Shown: in pieces, positions 44,091 to 58,563 of the stretch | Layout: the number at the start of each line of letters is the position of its first letter | Position numbering within the stretch: position 1 is the first letter of the stretch | From: Actinostola sp. cb2023 | Taxonomy: Eukaryota; Cnidaria; Anthozoa; Actiniaria; Actinostolidae | Direction of reading: 5' to 3' | Length of the DNA: 64,000 nucleotides | Assembly: GCA_033675265.1 (NCBI GenBank) | Contig: JAUJYZ010001342.1 | Span: 1-64,000, forward strand | Translations under genes and position numbers: made by a program | The notes under the pieces: model-generated | Database searches by the model: none | What the model saw: only the letters and a program-made list of their open reading frames with translations | What the model was told of the DNA's origin: nothing

Positions 44091-44431
44091 TCGACTGTTT
44101 GCATGACTTCTGTACATATAGCTTTCTGTTAATAGATGGAGTTATACATCGTTGGTCGTGAGTTTAATTATAAACCTCGACTGTTTGCATGACTTCTGTA
44201 CATATAGCTTTCTGTCAATAGATGGAGTTATACATCGTTGGTCGTGAGTTTAATTATAAACCTCGACTGTTTGCATGACTTCTGTACATATAGCTTTCTG
44301 TCAATAGATGGAGTTATACATCGTTGGTCGTGAGTTTAATTATAAACCTCGACTGTTTGCATGACTTCTGTACATATAGCTTTCTGTCAATAGATGTAGT
44401 TATACATCGTTGGTCGTGAGTTTAATTATAA
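44091..44431. repeat. Four tandem ~87-bp repeats
   Basis: The unit contains CTCGACTGTTTGCATGACTT, GATGGAGTTATACATCGTTG and GTCGTGAGTTTAATTATAAA. Copies are nearly identical, which implies recent expansion. No gene is recognised between 43.5 and 45.1 kb; the rest of that stretch holds a dispersed repeat (43.80-43.92 kb) and an inverted repeat. Confidence 0.85.
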
Positions 44432-44896
44432 CAAGAGAAAGATATATTTGCTCAGTAAGTATTGTCGCGACCTAATTTTAGAACTGCCGCCTAGCGCTAT
44501 TTAAAACAGAATTTCCACGCTCAAAACAGGTCAGTGAACGGCAAAAAATATAATCGAAATCAAAACGTCCTTAGATTTTAGGGATCTATTACAGAAGAAG
44601 AAGCTGAATAGTCGGGTATTATGAATCACACTTCTGAATCAGTACATCTGGCTTCAAGTTGTGATATACATGCTTGGCTAGGCAGTACTCAGTTGAGTTC
44701 ACATTTAAGTCAACATTAGAGTTCATTACTCGGGCCCTTCCGAAGGAAGCCCGAGTTATAAAATGGGTTTTTCGGTAGTAGTAGTTTTGTTCGGTCAAAG
44801 AATGAAGAAAGTATGCGACGTATTTAATCGTATCGAGTTTCAAGATTACTCAGCAGATAAAAAAAAACACACGACACACAGGACTCAAGTAGATTT

Positions 44897-45075
44897 GACA
44901 ACTTTAATTTGTACTTTTGCCGTTTACCAATCAGCTTTTAGCGGCTTACTTTGATACAGCGATGGACAGAGTTCGTAATAACACGCTAATTAGAAACTGT
45001 GCCTATCACTACATCAAAGTAAGCCGCTAAAAGCTGATTGGTGAACAGTAAAAAGTACAAATCAAAGTTGTCAAA
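44897..45075. repeat. Inverted repeat just left of duplication copy B
   Basis: GACAACTTTAATTTGTACTT and its inverse, with CAATCAGCTTTTAGCGGCTT in both arms, form a roughly 180-bp palindrome. It may be a MITE. It ends about 50 bp before the copy B boundary. Confidence 0.65.
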
Positions 45076-45335
45076 AACTTATCTAAAACTATATCTAAGT
45101 GGCAACGGTATGATGCGCAGCACAGTAATGGTAAGCTCCCATTCCATCTGGTTTGCTACGTGAGTGGAAAAGTTCTTACCATTATGCATCGGTCACCCCA
45201 ACCGAATTTGGTGTAAAGCAGTATTCAGCATAACAACCTCTTTCCCAGGTTCCTCTCCTCTTCATGACTAAAATAGCCTGGGAACGAGGCCTTGTTCAAA
45301 AACCAAATTCACGTTAAAATCTGGTTTTCTTTTAG

Positions 45336-45506
45336 GATTTGGAAGGCAAGTCACTTGTTGACGAACTTCGCCCAGAGATCATCAACATGGGCGGTAAAGT
45401 ACAATCAGCTGACTGTATCTCCCTCGCTTGGTCATCTGACGGCCAGACTCTGTTTGCTGGATACACTGATAGTCTAATCAGAGTGTGGCAGGTCACAAGA
45501 ATTTAG
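45336..45506 (+). pseudogene. Duplicated RACK1 terminal coding exon
   Basis: The 171 nt match RACK1 exon 18085-18255 with only three differences (TCG/TCA, GGT/GGC, ACG/ACA). All are at third positions and synonymous, so it encodes the same 56 residues. The TTTTCTTTTAG acceptor, stop codon and downstream AATAAA are kept. No other RACK1 exon lies nearby, so on its own it is a gene fragment. It could in principle serve as an alternative last exon for RACK1, 27 kb downstream. Confidence 0.9.
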
Positions 45507-48500
45507 AACCATCCATTAGTCCAATAACATACTGTACAATTGAATACAATAAACAGTAGAATACCATCTTATACCTGTGTATGATTCATTTAGTGTCTCA
45601 CGTAATACAGTCACCTCTCTCTAAGCTGGACACACTTGGGACTGACTTGTGATGTCTGTCTTAGAGAGGTGTCCATCTATTGGCTGTGTTTTTTACTTGG
45701 GCACTTCCGTAGGAAGCCCGAGTTATAAAATGCGCTCTTGTTTTTATTTTTCATAGTACACAGAATGCGAAGTATTTGATCGTATTGGTACACCAAATGC
45801 GAAGTATTTGATCGTATCGAGTTTCAAGATTACTCAGCAGATAAGGGAGTGAGCTACACTCTTGTCCCAAAACTCGCTAAAAACCGCTCTAATCGCTAAA
45901 CAAACGACACAGGACTCAATGCAAGTAGATTTTAATTTTAGTTTTGAAAGCAGTTTTAGATCTTCAAGCTATTTTAAGAGGGTCGTACAGGGGTATTCTC
46001 GTGATGCGTGATTAGCTGATTTTATTTTCCGAGAAACGTGAATTCAATAAATTATTCTTCGTGATCCGTGATCCAAAGGCTTCGCGTGACCCGTGAAGAA
46101 CTAGAATTAACAAGACGCTCTACTAGCGTGAACTTGGGCTTCTTAATAAAGCTGTTTTGATAGATTTTAAATGTGAAACCTAATAGCTTGTATCATCATA
46201 CAGAAGTAGTTTTAGCCTACATGTATTACTTGCGGAATTTAAGTCACTCGTTGCGTGACTCAGTAGAGCATGCATACGTAATTAGCTTCAACACTCGCAC
46301 TCCTAGCTGACAAGCTGGCGAAGCACATTTCGATTACCTTGCAAGAAACGATTTCACAAACTCAATAAAATTACGATCGAGTTCTTACTAAAGCCACAGA
46401 CATCTGTTAGAAATACACTTTCAGACAGAATTGCAAGGCCAAAAAGTATTCTCTAGGATATTTGCATATTTACTAAGCAGTATTAATGAACGACTCGACT
46501 GGCTCGAGCAATATGGTCGTCCGAATGTTTCAAAATTCGCTAAATAAAAATCGCTGTCGCTAAAAATGAATTCGTTGTCGCTAAATAGTAATCGCTGTCG
46601 CTGAATAAATATCGCTGTCGCTAAAAATGAATTCGTTGTCGCTAAATAGTAATCGCTGTCGCTAAATAGTAATCGCTGTCGCTGAATAAAAGTCGCTGTC
46701 GCTAAAAATGAATTCGTTGTCGCTAAATAGTAATCGCTGTCCCTGAATAAATAATATCGCTAAAAATGAATTCGTTGTCGCTAAATAGTAATCGCTGTCG
46801 CTAAAATGAAAATAAATCTTCGTTTTGTCATTCAAAAGCTGCAATCCGTAAAAAAATTAACGGTCTCTTATTTCAAAATAAAATTCGCTGTCGCCAAAAA
46901 GTGAATTCGCTGTCGCTAAAAATCATGCAGGCGCGCTAAAAATCCCCGTGTAGGGGTTGGTGGTGTGTGATACGGATTTACAAGGCATGATGGTTAAATC
47001 GTAAACGTGCACGTGGTCGTCATCCGTTGTCACTTACAGAGTTTTTAGAGATTCTTTACAGCTTATTCAAGGTACTTAAAACATCTAATTATAGGATTCG
47101 AGAACTATATATGTGCATTCCTTTTTGTTTCTACGTAGAGCAACAATCTTTTTTAGCCGAATAATTAAGACATTTAAGAGCGAATGCCCGTTGAAATCAA
47201 GCAAATACAAACATCGGCGGCCACGGTCAAAAACTCGATTTTGTTCATATTTGGTCAAAAGGAGGGAAATACCTTCCAAATAAATGTACTGATGTTCGTT
47301 TTTTCAAAAACCCGCTAAAATTTTGAGAAAATTGAGAAAATCGATTCTGACCGTCCGGCGCCTCAAATTAAGAGGAAATCAAGCGTGAAAATATGTGGCC
47401 TAAAACATCATTCGCGTGCAAAAAGAAAGACATCCAGAGAAACTCTGTCTACGAATATTGATTAAGTGAAGGTTTGACGTAATATTTAAGTTAAAATATT
47501 AACATTAATTGCAGTATCTCAAAAAGCAAGCCGTGGTGTTTTATACGTCTCACTTGTCCTATTCAGTAAATTTTAGATTTCACCCTTATATTGCGAAAGA
47601 CATTTTTTCTATGTGCACCTACACAGATTTCTCTGAAATTCTAGCTATTAAACCTTCGAGTGATGAGCAGAAACATATGTAAAAATTGGAATGGGTTTTT
47701 AACTGTGCGCCGCACACGAGACTTACGAACTTGACGAATTTCTGCATAAAACAAGTGTAACGTTTGAACTGTTAACCGAACCAACTTTAACACAAATCCA
47801 ATTTAAAGGCAGAATATGCAAACTAAGGTTAACTATTCAAATTAATATCCCTATACACAGTGAAAGAATGGCACATGGAGATACGTTTTATGAAGTTTCT
47901 ATGATTTTTCTTCGCGTGTACGGATTTCGGTTATGAATAGTGTAGATTGCGTTACTTCTTGTTTACATCGATGTCGATCCAAAGAATCCGCCAAGACTAT
48001 CTGAAGTCTTGTCTTATGCCGTTGCTTATAAGTCGACGACATTATCAAGCTAGCAATCAGAATATGCTTAAATTATTGTTTCCGGCAACACAATATAAAT
48101 ATTGTACCAGAAATGTTGTGTGACTGTGAGCGAACATTACCCCAGGGGGAGGAGGAAGGGATGGATGAAGGGAAATCCAATCGAAACACAGTACAAGCCT
48201 CGAAACACAGTACAAGCCTCCTAAGTAGTTTTACTTTGTAGGCTAAACGGTACTCAGTAATACTGCAAGGGCAGTACGTTTAATCGCAATTTCGATTTTG
48301 TGTACGTTTATCATACAATTCAAATATTTTTAGGAACAATCGTACTTGAGCATATACTGAATCACGCTTCTTCCGCGTCGTAAACTGTTACTTTGTAGAG
48401 AATACGCCAAGAAAAAAAAAAAACACGAAATATAACAAACATTTACCGTGTATCATTCAGGTTGCAAAGGTGCGTGTATACAGAACATTAAGAAAATGAA

Positions 48501-48676
48501 TGAATGGATAAATGGATGAGTGAATGGATAGATGTCTCATGACTACATGAATGAACACATAAATGAAAGAACAAATGACGGAGTAATTAAATGAAAGGGA
48601 TGGACAAATGAATGTTTTGAATTATGATGTAAGGAGCAAGTGATCAAATGAACCAGTGAATTGAATGGATGAATGA

Positions 48677-48973
<297 letters not shown>

Positions 48974-49068
48974 ACTTTATTTAAACAGGGTGACTAGAGT
49001 GAATGAATGAATACGTGAATGAATGAATGAATCAACAGATCAATGTCACCTACCACTGCTACAATATA

Positions 49069-52000
49069 TTACGATGTACAACCCCGGGTACTGCTGCAGG
49101 TGCACTTCTTGCCAAAATCTACAATCCTTTCAATGTAGGGGGCTTTTCTTCTAGATTGTATGCCTTCTGTTGAAATGTCAAAGTATTCACATATATTCTG
49201 AAGCATCTGAATTGCAAATTTGGAGAGCGTTGAATTTGCGATAAGTTCACAAAGATTGTAGCTTTCGAAGTAAATAGGATGGGTAAGTGCGACGTCGTCC
49301 ATAATTCGATTGCCTAACTCATTGAAATCGTTCTCTTTCTCCACATTGTGTTCTTCTTCCATATCGAACTCTGTTATCTGGTCAGGGAGAGTACGCTTAG
49401 AAGACATGCGAGAAAAAAAGCTGGTTATTTGCTTACTTGTTAGGAACTCGTCGCTAGTGAAGATGCGATTGCCATTACTGTCCCTAACAGTCATCATAGC
49501 TTTAGCGACCGATGCTGGATTCTCTTTCTGTCCGGTTGTTTCTCCAATAAGGAATTGATTGGACAAATAACTCTTCTGCTTTTCCGAGAACCTTTTGGTT
49601 TGACTAGACTTTAGGGCCCAGCCCATTGGCAGAGACGGTCGATCCTGGTTGATCCTTTGAGTGTTTGTAAACTGCTGCATCTGAGGAACGCCGCCAAACT
49701 GTTCCTCTAGTCTTGCTGCGTAACCATGTACTGCTTTGTCATAGAGTGTTTCGTTTTCCAGAGATCTTTGATGCTTTCCACTATCTAAATGAAGCTGTAG
49801 CGATGAAAATCGTTGATATGTTTTAATACATCCTTCTTCGGGACACGAAAAAAGAAGACTAGTAGTGGGGTTATCATCCGATTTCTCTTCATTGCTAGCA
49901 CTTGAACATGAGGTAGATTCCTCGGTGTTTTCTACGCGATTATGCTTCGACTTCGCTATGATAAAACTTACAGGTGGCATTTCAGTGTTCGTTGTACATT
50001 CAGAGCTTTTCACAAGATCTGGAACCTTGAAATCGTTTGTAGGAGCAAGCTGGGATAATGATATGCTCTTTCCAGGACCGACACCATAGGCTTTCCATAC
50101 TCTCAAATAGCCATTACAGTATTCTACGTTAGAAATCAAACTCACGCCTTCTAGTTTTATTGACGATACCGAGGGACCGTGAGATACTACGCGATCCGAC
50201 AATGTAATGCTAACTCCGGGAACACCATTGGATGATTGAATAGCATCAACCATTTGCTTGGCTGTTTCAATGTTATTCCCTTCGTTTAGATGGACTCTCA
50301 TGTGCGCTTTTATTGACGCAGCTTTTCGATCACATGGGCCCTTACCACCCTGGGGATCTGAAAAGTCCATACGTTTAACAGAAACCCCGTGGTACTGACT
50401 ATCAAAAGAAGCTGCCACGATGGTAGGACCGGAATGATAGCAGCCGGCGTTATCTTGCCTGTAAAAAACTGATTGTAGTTGCGGCATCAACGATTTCAGC
50501 TGCCCGATTACATCCTTCATAATAGCAAGTACTGCAACACTATCTTGAATGCATGTTGGAAAAACGTGTACGAAAGTCATCGTTTGAAATCCTTGACCTG
50601 TCGTCTTTCGAATAGCCGCGGTAACGTGCCACGGTATTCCCCGCTTGGCGAACCAGTCGCTTTGACTCTCTCTGTATTTCCTTGGCAAAAACTTCATTGC
50701 CCAATCCTGCACAAGATACACGGAGTTTTCATCAAGGGTGTCAAGCACATCCAACCTTGCGTCGTCCTGGTTGATACATCGTAGAAGGTGGGCTTTCCAG
50801 GCAATGATGTTCTTTTTAGCTTGTGCTGAAAGAAAGGTTAATTCTTCTTTGATATCAGTAGCAACGTTATTGTTGGACATTTCTTGAAGTGCACTGCCTA
50901 TTTCATCTAGAACAGATGTAAGTGACGCACAGCGGTCGCAAGTATCTAGATGATTATGTGCACAGACAGACTGGAAATCTTTGTCCTTTGGGTCGCTCAG
51001 GGCGTATGCTGGACAGTGGTCTGGAACAGTAGATTGCTTTGATACGTGCACCTGCAAGATTATGTTGTAAAATAAAGCATTATATTCTGATGCATTTATG
51101 TAAGTGCACAATCGCTCTATACAGGAGCCCATATGGGCTCCTGCTCCGCTATATCCATTCTAGTTATTCTTACCTTGAAGTCACTTTTTAGGTAGCGCTT
51201 AGCTGACTTGAGCTCTGACTTTTGTTCTTTAGTCCATGTCATGCCCTTGAAGCAATCTCCCAGTCTTTCTACTACATGACAAAGCTCGTCAAACGCCTGA
51301 CTTCCTTCCGCACTGATATAATCTAGGCCTTGTAAAGACTTTTGTGTTGATGCTGGACAGTTAGACAAAATCCTTAAAAGTGTCCTACGGCTTAATGGAG
51401 TGAAGCCGCACTCCTCAGAATATGCTACGTACTGCTTTACTATTGACTCTGGAATCATCATTCGAATGACATTAGGTACTGTTATAACCTCCTTTGTAGA
51501 TAGTTTTACTGACCCGCTTTCCCCAAACGGGAGATCCTGGTTCAGATGTGGACTGCAGATGAAGTCGAGAAAATGATCTAATTGTGTTTTAGAAACAGCC
51601 ATTCTCGTTCGAGAGGTTTGCGGCGGTGGTACACCCCTGCCGTGGATCAGAACATGTTTACGTGCACAGGTAAACCGATATCGCGTTAGATCTGGAATCC
51701 AGTTCCTCAGCGTCTGAAACTTCACCTTGTCCGACATGATGGATAGAATCTGACGTCTAGTTTCCCAATTATTGGCGTTATGATAGCACTCCGCTAGTGC
51801 TTCCATGAAAACGTTGTCAACAAGTTCATCTTCGTCAGTCTCATTGTCACTAGATAACTGTTGTGTTATAGATTTGGACGCAACTAAGGACTTCCATAAC
51901 TGACCAGACTGATTTGGTGCCACCTCGTTTAGTACTGCAGCAACCACTTGTTTAGTTTTGTGTAAATAACGACGCCTCGTTCTTTGGCTTGCCTCTTCCC

Positions 52001-53046
52001 ATGGAGTTTCCATTGGAGATCTCACTGGACTAATGTCTCTACTATGTAAAAAAGCATTCATTTTTTGAAGTGGTTGACAATTTTCTGATTGAGAAATATC
52101 GCTCAGGGTGGGCGAGAAAACACTTCCCATTGATGTTTCAAAGCTAACACCAGGAGTATGGACAGAAGCCGGGATACTCTGGGCAGTAGGAAGAGTAGTC
52201 TCACTAGTTGTTTCATCCTGTAAATAAATTACACCATCATTAACTTGATAGCTCCTGATTACCATATTCATTTATTTTCATTATTCCTCTCATTCGTTTC
52301 ATTTTTTGTTAGTTAGTTTTATTAATCATTCGCAGATTCATTTACTTCGAATAAGCGTTGTTTTCAAGATCGACCATCTTACCAAAGAGATGTGCGCTAT
52401 TTTAAATGTGATTTCACTGTCCTTTGATGTCACCGCCGCCAAGTCCATCTCAGTTTGTTTAATATAGAAAATGAACTAGAAGTTCTTGTTTGTTTAATGC
52501 CACTAAGCAGTCTCTTACAATTAGGGCATATACCTAACACACAAGAACATGAGGTTAGTGCGTCTTTGCTGCGCGTGCTAACATTCCTCGTAGCAATATT
52601 TTCATTTCTTAAAAGAATCGATATAAACGACACAACGCACCTGTTCCTACGGGAAGAAAAATGCCACTCTCTTTGAGAACCATCCACGAACCCGCTTTGC
52701 TCAGTCCCCGATCTGCTTTTGGCCTTTTGCCGTCATGATGATTAGACAACATTTCTGGTACTCTGCAATTCGCTGAATCTCTTTTCCAGCCCATACCAAG
52801 GGAAGATCGATGCGCAGGGCATATAATCATTTGTGTGATATTCCGTGGCCGAGAATAAATAGAAGACCTTGCGAGTATCAAGTCGATTTCATTGTCAACG
52901 TCGTGAATCGCCAGTGAGGATTTATGTCCGGTTATATCCCTCTCACAGCTTATCAAAGATACGCACTTCACTGACTTCGATCTATCTCTCCTGTCATAAC
53001 CACACTGTCCTCCAGTAATAGCAAAAAATGAACAAGTATTTTCCAT
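49069..53046 (-). CDS. Putative transposase-type protein of the TTAA element, with one apparent frameshift
   Basis: Model: exon 1 53046-52641 (start MENTCSFFAITGG; CVSLISCERDITGHKSS; SIYSRPRNI; SGIFLPVGTG), exon 2 about 52533-52383 (ICPNCKRLLSG), exon 3 52217-51174, exon 4 51051-49069, total near 1,190 aa. Introns 1 and 3 are 107 and 122 nt with good GTGCGT and GTAAGA donors. Exon 2 needs a frameshift near 52.45 kb to reach its GTAAGA donor. Exon 4 contains QDWAMKFLPRKYRES, then YRQDNAGCYHSG, then DPQGGKGPCDRKAASIK and NEGNN, a D...D...E order suggesting an RNase H-like core. It also has one C2H2 finger (CPEEGCIKTYQRF...HLDSGKH) and a SAP-like C-terminus. I know similar uncharacterised proteins from invertebrates; the transposase role is inferred. 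Confidence 0.65.
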
Positions 53047-54371
53047 TTTTCCTTATTCACAACTGTTGAGAATTCTGCTAACATTTGATCTTCACCGCAC
53101 TGACTTATCACATTCATTGTATCGACGTCAGTCTATTGTTCCCAAAATTATTCAGTGAATTGTATGATAAACGTACTGCCCTTGCAGTATTACTGAGTAC
53201 CTTAGCGGACAAAATAAAACGATATTATTTTGTATAGTTGTTTGTATGTTTAGGAGCTTGTAATGTGTTTCGATTGAATTTCCCTTCATCCATCCCTTCC
53301 ACCTCCCCCTGGGGTAATGTTTGCTCACAGTCACACAACATTTCTGGTACAATATTTTTATTGTGTTGCCGGAAACAATAATTTAAGCATATTCTGATTG
53401 CTAGCTTGATAATGTCGTCGACTTATAAGCAACGGCATAAGACAAGACTTCAGATAGTCTTGGCGGATTCTTTGGATCGACATCGATGTAAACAAGAAGT
53501 AACGCAATCTACACTATTCATAACCGAAATCCGTACACGCGAAGAAAAATCATAGAAACTTCATAAAACGTATCTCCATGTGCCATTCTTTCAATGTGTA
53601 TAGGGATATTAATTTGAATAGTTAACCTTAGTTTGCATATTCTGCCTTTAAATTGGATTTGTGTTCGGTTAACAGTTCAAACGTTACACTTGTTTTATGC
53701 AGAAATTCGTCAAGTTCTTAATTCTCGTGTGCGGCGCACAGTTAAAAACCCATTCCAATTTTTACATATGTTTCTGCTCATCACTCGAAGGTTTAATAGC
53801 TAGAATTTCAGAGAAATGTGTGTAGGTGCACATAGAAAAAATGTCTTTCGCAATGTAAGGGTGAAATCTAAAATTTACTGAATAGGACAAGTGAGACGTA
53901 TAAAACACCACGGCTTGCTTTTTGAGATACTGCAAATGTTAATATTTTAACTTAAATATTACGTCAAACCTTCACTTAATCAATATTCGTAGACAGAGTT
54001 TCTCTGGATGTCTTTCTTTTTGCACGCGAATGATGTTTTAGGCCACATATTTTCACGCTTGATTTCCTCTTAATTTGAGGCGCCGGACGGTCAGAATCGA
54101 TTTTCTCAATTTTCTCAAAATTTTAGCGGGTTTTTGAAAAACGAACATCAGTACATTTATTTGGAAGGTATTTCCCTCCTTTTGACCAAATATGAACAAA
54201 ATCGAGTTTTTGACCGTGGCCGCCGGTTGTTTGAATTTTACCGGCATTCGCTCTTAATCAGGCTATGATGACCGTCAATATGCCAACGGGCATTTGGGCC
54301 TGGGACGCTGTAACAACGACGTTTTATCACTCTCATGCGTCTCATGCACACGTTTATAGGATCAACTCGAA

Positions 54372-54677
54372 TCATAGATAATCGAGCCCCGTTGAACTAC
54401 GATACCTAGTCTGCTTGAGGTGAACCCTCAGGATGGTCAAACCAGAGTTTGGATGTGCGGCAACTAGATCACGCATAACCCCATCGAGTTTTGCGTCGTT
54501 TATTTCCGAGTAACGTTGATGACATATATCTAACTGGTGACATCTACGCCATAACGTAGATCTGGATATACAGATCAGAGCATGCCAGTGACAGAGATAG
54601 CTTTCTGATGTAAAGCCAATGCTGCGTAGGGACTCGATTTGTTCGCCACTAATGTATGGCCTTCCTACATCAGTCAC
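54372..54677 (-). pseudogene. Integrase-type helix-turn-helix fragment (copy B)
   Basis: Same protein remnant as at 23020-23496: VGRPYISGEQIESLRSIGFT, STLWRRCHQLDI, YSEINDAKLD. Here AHPNSGLTILR is readable, the expected continuation of the helix-turn-helix region, but the frame then runs to a stop with no integrase core. Small indels relative to copy A show that each is broken independently. Confidence 0.6.
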
Positions 54678-57614
54678 GTTGAGATCTGTATCTTGATCAC
54701 AGGAGATCTGTAGGTTATTTGCAATAGCAGAAACGGTGCAACAGTGATTTATTCTGCTAGAATGATTTTGCCATCTCTTGCGAGAATGGCCAACAAGTAC
54801 TGATATAGTGACGATAAGTCATTTTGTGTCACAGATCGGTGTATCAACTGATTTGTTGTGTCGGTCGCACATTGAAGACGACTTATGATGCTGTCGATAA
54901 CATTAGGATTTTGGGTTCCAGACAGCCTCTCTACATCATCTAATAAAGCTTCTATTGATCTAATAAATACTCAACTCGAACTGTCCGCCATTTTGGCAAC
55001 ACAACGTGAAACCCAGCTGCTGATTAAATGTCTTAATCGGCTAAAAAAGATTGTTGCTCTACGTAGAAACAAAATGGATTGCACATATATAGTTCTCGAA
55101 TCCTATAATTAGATGTTTTTTAAAAGTACCTTGAATAAGCTGTAAAGAATCTCTAAAAACTCTGTAAGTGACAACGGATGACGACCACGTTTAACCATCA
55201 TGCCTTGTAAATCCGTATCACACACCCCGCCTGCATGATTTTTAGCGACAGCGAATTCACTTTTTGGCGACAGCGAATTTTATTTTGAAATAAGAGACCG
55301 TTAATTTTTTTACGGATTGCAGATTTTGAATGACAAAACGAAGATTTATTTTCATTTTAGCGACAGCGATTACTATTTAGCGACAACGAATTCATTTTTA
55401 GCGACAGCGATATTTATTCAGCGACAGCGATTACTATTTAGCGACAACTATAATTCATTTTTAGCGACAGCGATATTTATTCAGCGACAGCGATTACTAT
55501 TTAGCGACAACGAATTCATTTTTAGCGACAGCGATATTTATTCAGCGACAGCGATTACTATTTAGCGACAACGAATTCATTTTTAGCGACAGCGATATTT
55601 ATTCAGCGACAGCGATTACTATTTAGCGACAACTATAATTCATTTTTAGCGACAGCGATATTTATTCAGCGACAGCGATTACTATTTAGCGACAGCGATT
55701 ACTATTTAGCGACAACGAATTCATTTTTAGCGACAGCGATATTTATTCAGCGACAGCGATTACTATTTAGCGACAACGAATTCATTTTTAGCGATAGCGA
55801 TATTTATTCAGCGACAGCGATTACTATTTAGCGACAACGAATTCATTTTTAGTGACAGCGATTTTTATTCAACGAATTTTGAAACATTCGGACGACCATA
55901 GAGCAAGGGAGCATGCACGGCAAAATCCTTTTTGAATGCTGCTTCACATGACTATCATGTGTCATATGTCTACTCCAATGTGAGGCGGATCTGACAGGAC
56001 TTCAGTGAGTCTAAATGTCTCTAAAACGGAGAAGATTTGGACGATCAGAGTCTGTTACATTTTATGTCGGCTGAAAGTCCTTTTCCTAGAAAAGGAAAGA
56101 ATTATTCGATTTCCTGTGACATGAGCATTCGTCGTTGACAGATTCATAGCGCGTTCTATGGACTTTCGCGAAGTAAAGGATTATCATCAGTATCGATTCA
56201 GTCATCGAAATTCGCAAGCTAGTGTTTACTTTTTCCAATATGCATTGGTTTGCTGAGACAGTGTGGGAAGTAATTAGCGATACTTGTAAATCACAAAGAG
56301 CTATTCGAAAATGCTGGAAATTCGCATTTGTGACCCCCTAGATTTCAAAATGTTCTGGGGGGGGGGGGGGGGGGGGGGGCATGCCCCAAAACCCCCCTAG
56401 CTGCTCACGCCTAACGGCGCTCGCTACGCGTGCCCCACACTTTTTGTTCCTTTGCTAAGGCCCTTGTTCACTTTTGCGTACCAACAAAAAAGGTCTAGCT
56501 ACGGCCCTACAAGGTAAAAGTTTATAAATATCTACGACGAACTATGACCCCCATCTATGAAGGTCTGGGTATATCAACGATTCTGTGCTTGAAAAGGCCG
56601 AATAACAATAATTTAAGAGCCCGCCAAGACAAATATTAGTGCACTAAACCATGTTGAATTTCTAGATGTTGCTTTCTTCAAATACTCCTTCTTTGCCACT
56701 TTAAATTCTTTGTGTGAGAAAGGTACTGAGAGTACGTTACTGGATTATTTTCGTGATTCGGGAAAATGAAATTTTGATATCCGTGATCCGTGATTCATTA
56801 TTTTTTCCACCCGTGAACCGTGCCAGCGCCTGTTGGGTTTGGAGGGGGGTAGTGGTACTCCCTTTGTCCAAGTGGTAGGGGTGATTGGCGGTCGGTTTTG
56901 AAAACGACCCCTAAAAGGTATGCATAAATTACAAGAGCTGTTGAAGCCATTTTCGTTTCGACCCCTAAAAGGTACGACCATATATGGCGAAGAAGTGATT
57001 GTGCTGATATCGTTTAATCAGTGACTGGACAACATCTTTTTTCTGTTCTTTCATGTTTGTTCAATAAAGAAAATAAATAATAATTGACCCTAAAAGGTAT
57101 AGCCTCCTTTGCAGGCGTTCTTAGGTGAGGTCCTAAAATCCCGAGTGATGTTATGTAACTGATTTTGAGTCGAAAAGGTCCACATAGGAAATATTTTCAA
57201 CCCTAAAAGGACTGCCGATCACCCCTACCATGCACTTGGACAAAGTCACAAAGGGATGCAAGTTTTCCCGCCCAAAATTGAGTATCACGTGATCATTCGG
57301 TCAGCGGTTCATCACCATTAGTGACAAGAAACAAGTCCACTGTCCAGGAAGGTTTTCTATCTTGTTCTTTTAGAGTTCTGTAATCTATTACACATCACCT
57401 GGTAGATCCCAGTACACCAATAGTAAGTAGAGATACTATAGACATGTTGTTGAAACTGTTTTGAACTCTTTTAGAGTGAAATAATGGTTTAGTGTTGTCG
57501 ATCACGTGAATTTTGTTGTCGTTGTTTATTTCTTCTGCTTCGTCAGTTTGGTCGTCAGTTTCCCTCAAACAACTTCGACACAAACTGTGCTAATCTCTAT
57601 TCTATGCAGAGCAA

Positions 57615-57890
57615 GTGTCATTAGTTTGTAGACCCGTGACCAGGGTTAGCTACAATAAAATATGTTGTGACAATCAGAATCTAGCTAGCTCTGACAGCTC
57701 TGTTTCTAGACTTTTCGCCCGAAGGCGAAGCCGAAGGAATCTTCAATCGCGCGAATCTTCGAACGGGTCTTCAATCCATGAAGCCACGATTTATGTCCAG
57801 AAAGGTGATATGACCTTTAAAGAACCCAGGAGTGCAGTTAAACGGCCTTACAGTGATTATAAAAGACCACAATCTAGATACATGTATTAA
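57615..57890 (+). CDS. Possible exon of unknown protein (copy B)
   Basis: Counterpart of 27270-27542. The frame and essentially the whole peptide are preserved, ending with one extra codon because the A copy's GTAAAT is GTATTAAA here. Loss of that already weak donor suggests that, if it is an exon, it is a terminal one. No family recognised. Confidence 0.3.
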   Translation: MSLVCRPVTRVSYNKICCDNQNLASSDSSVSRLFARRRSRRNLQSRESSNGSSIHEATIYVQKGDMTFKEPRSAVKRPYSDYKRPQSRYMY

Positions 57891-58563
57891 AATGCAAAAT
57901 TTGAGACTCTTCGTGCACGTGTTAAATATACATGGGCTTCCTGTGTGTTTATGGTGACCTGCACGTGCACGTCAATCAAACGTATTTTGTTGTTCACTGT
58001 ACTCTTTGTTAGAGATGTGTATTAAAATTCGTATTAATTTAACTACATGTACACCCAATTTACACTGGCCAAGAGAATGTGTTTTTTGCCAGTGACTCTC
58101 AGTCGCTTTTTCGGAGGGGGAGGGGGGAAGACGGAAGGGGAGCCACATCCCCTCCCCCCTCCCCCTCGAAGAAGCGACTGGGTTCGAAGCAGGTGACTTT
58201 GCATAGGACTGAACTCATGGTTTAAATATTTATTTATAATCAGAGACGTAGGAGCTTGCAGTATCTGTCATTTTTTTTGTGCGATATTACGGTATTTTTT
58301 TATTTCGAGATGCAGTATTGCGGTATCGTCCTGGTTTGTGGTATTTAGGGGGTTTCGGTATTCCGGTTGTTTCCAAAACAGTACTACTGTAGTTTCAAAT
58401 TTCAATTTTAGATGCAGTCTTTTTTATTTTTTGATGCAATATTGCAGTGTCAGCTACGCCCCCCTGAAACTAAAATTAAACCCAAATACACATACATTGT
58501 ACAATGTACAAACATGTTTATCATGTCTGTATTACTTTTTGGGCTGGAAGTCCGATGAATTGG

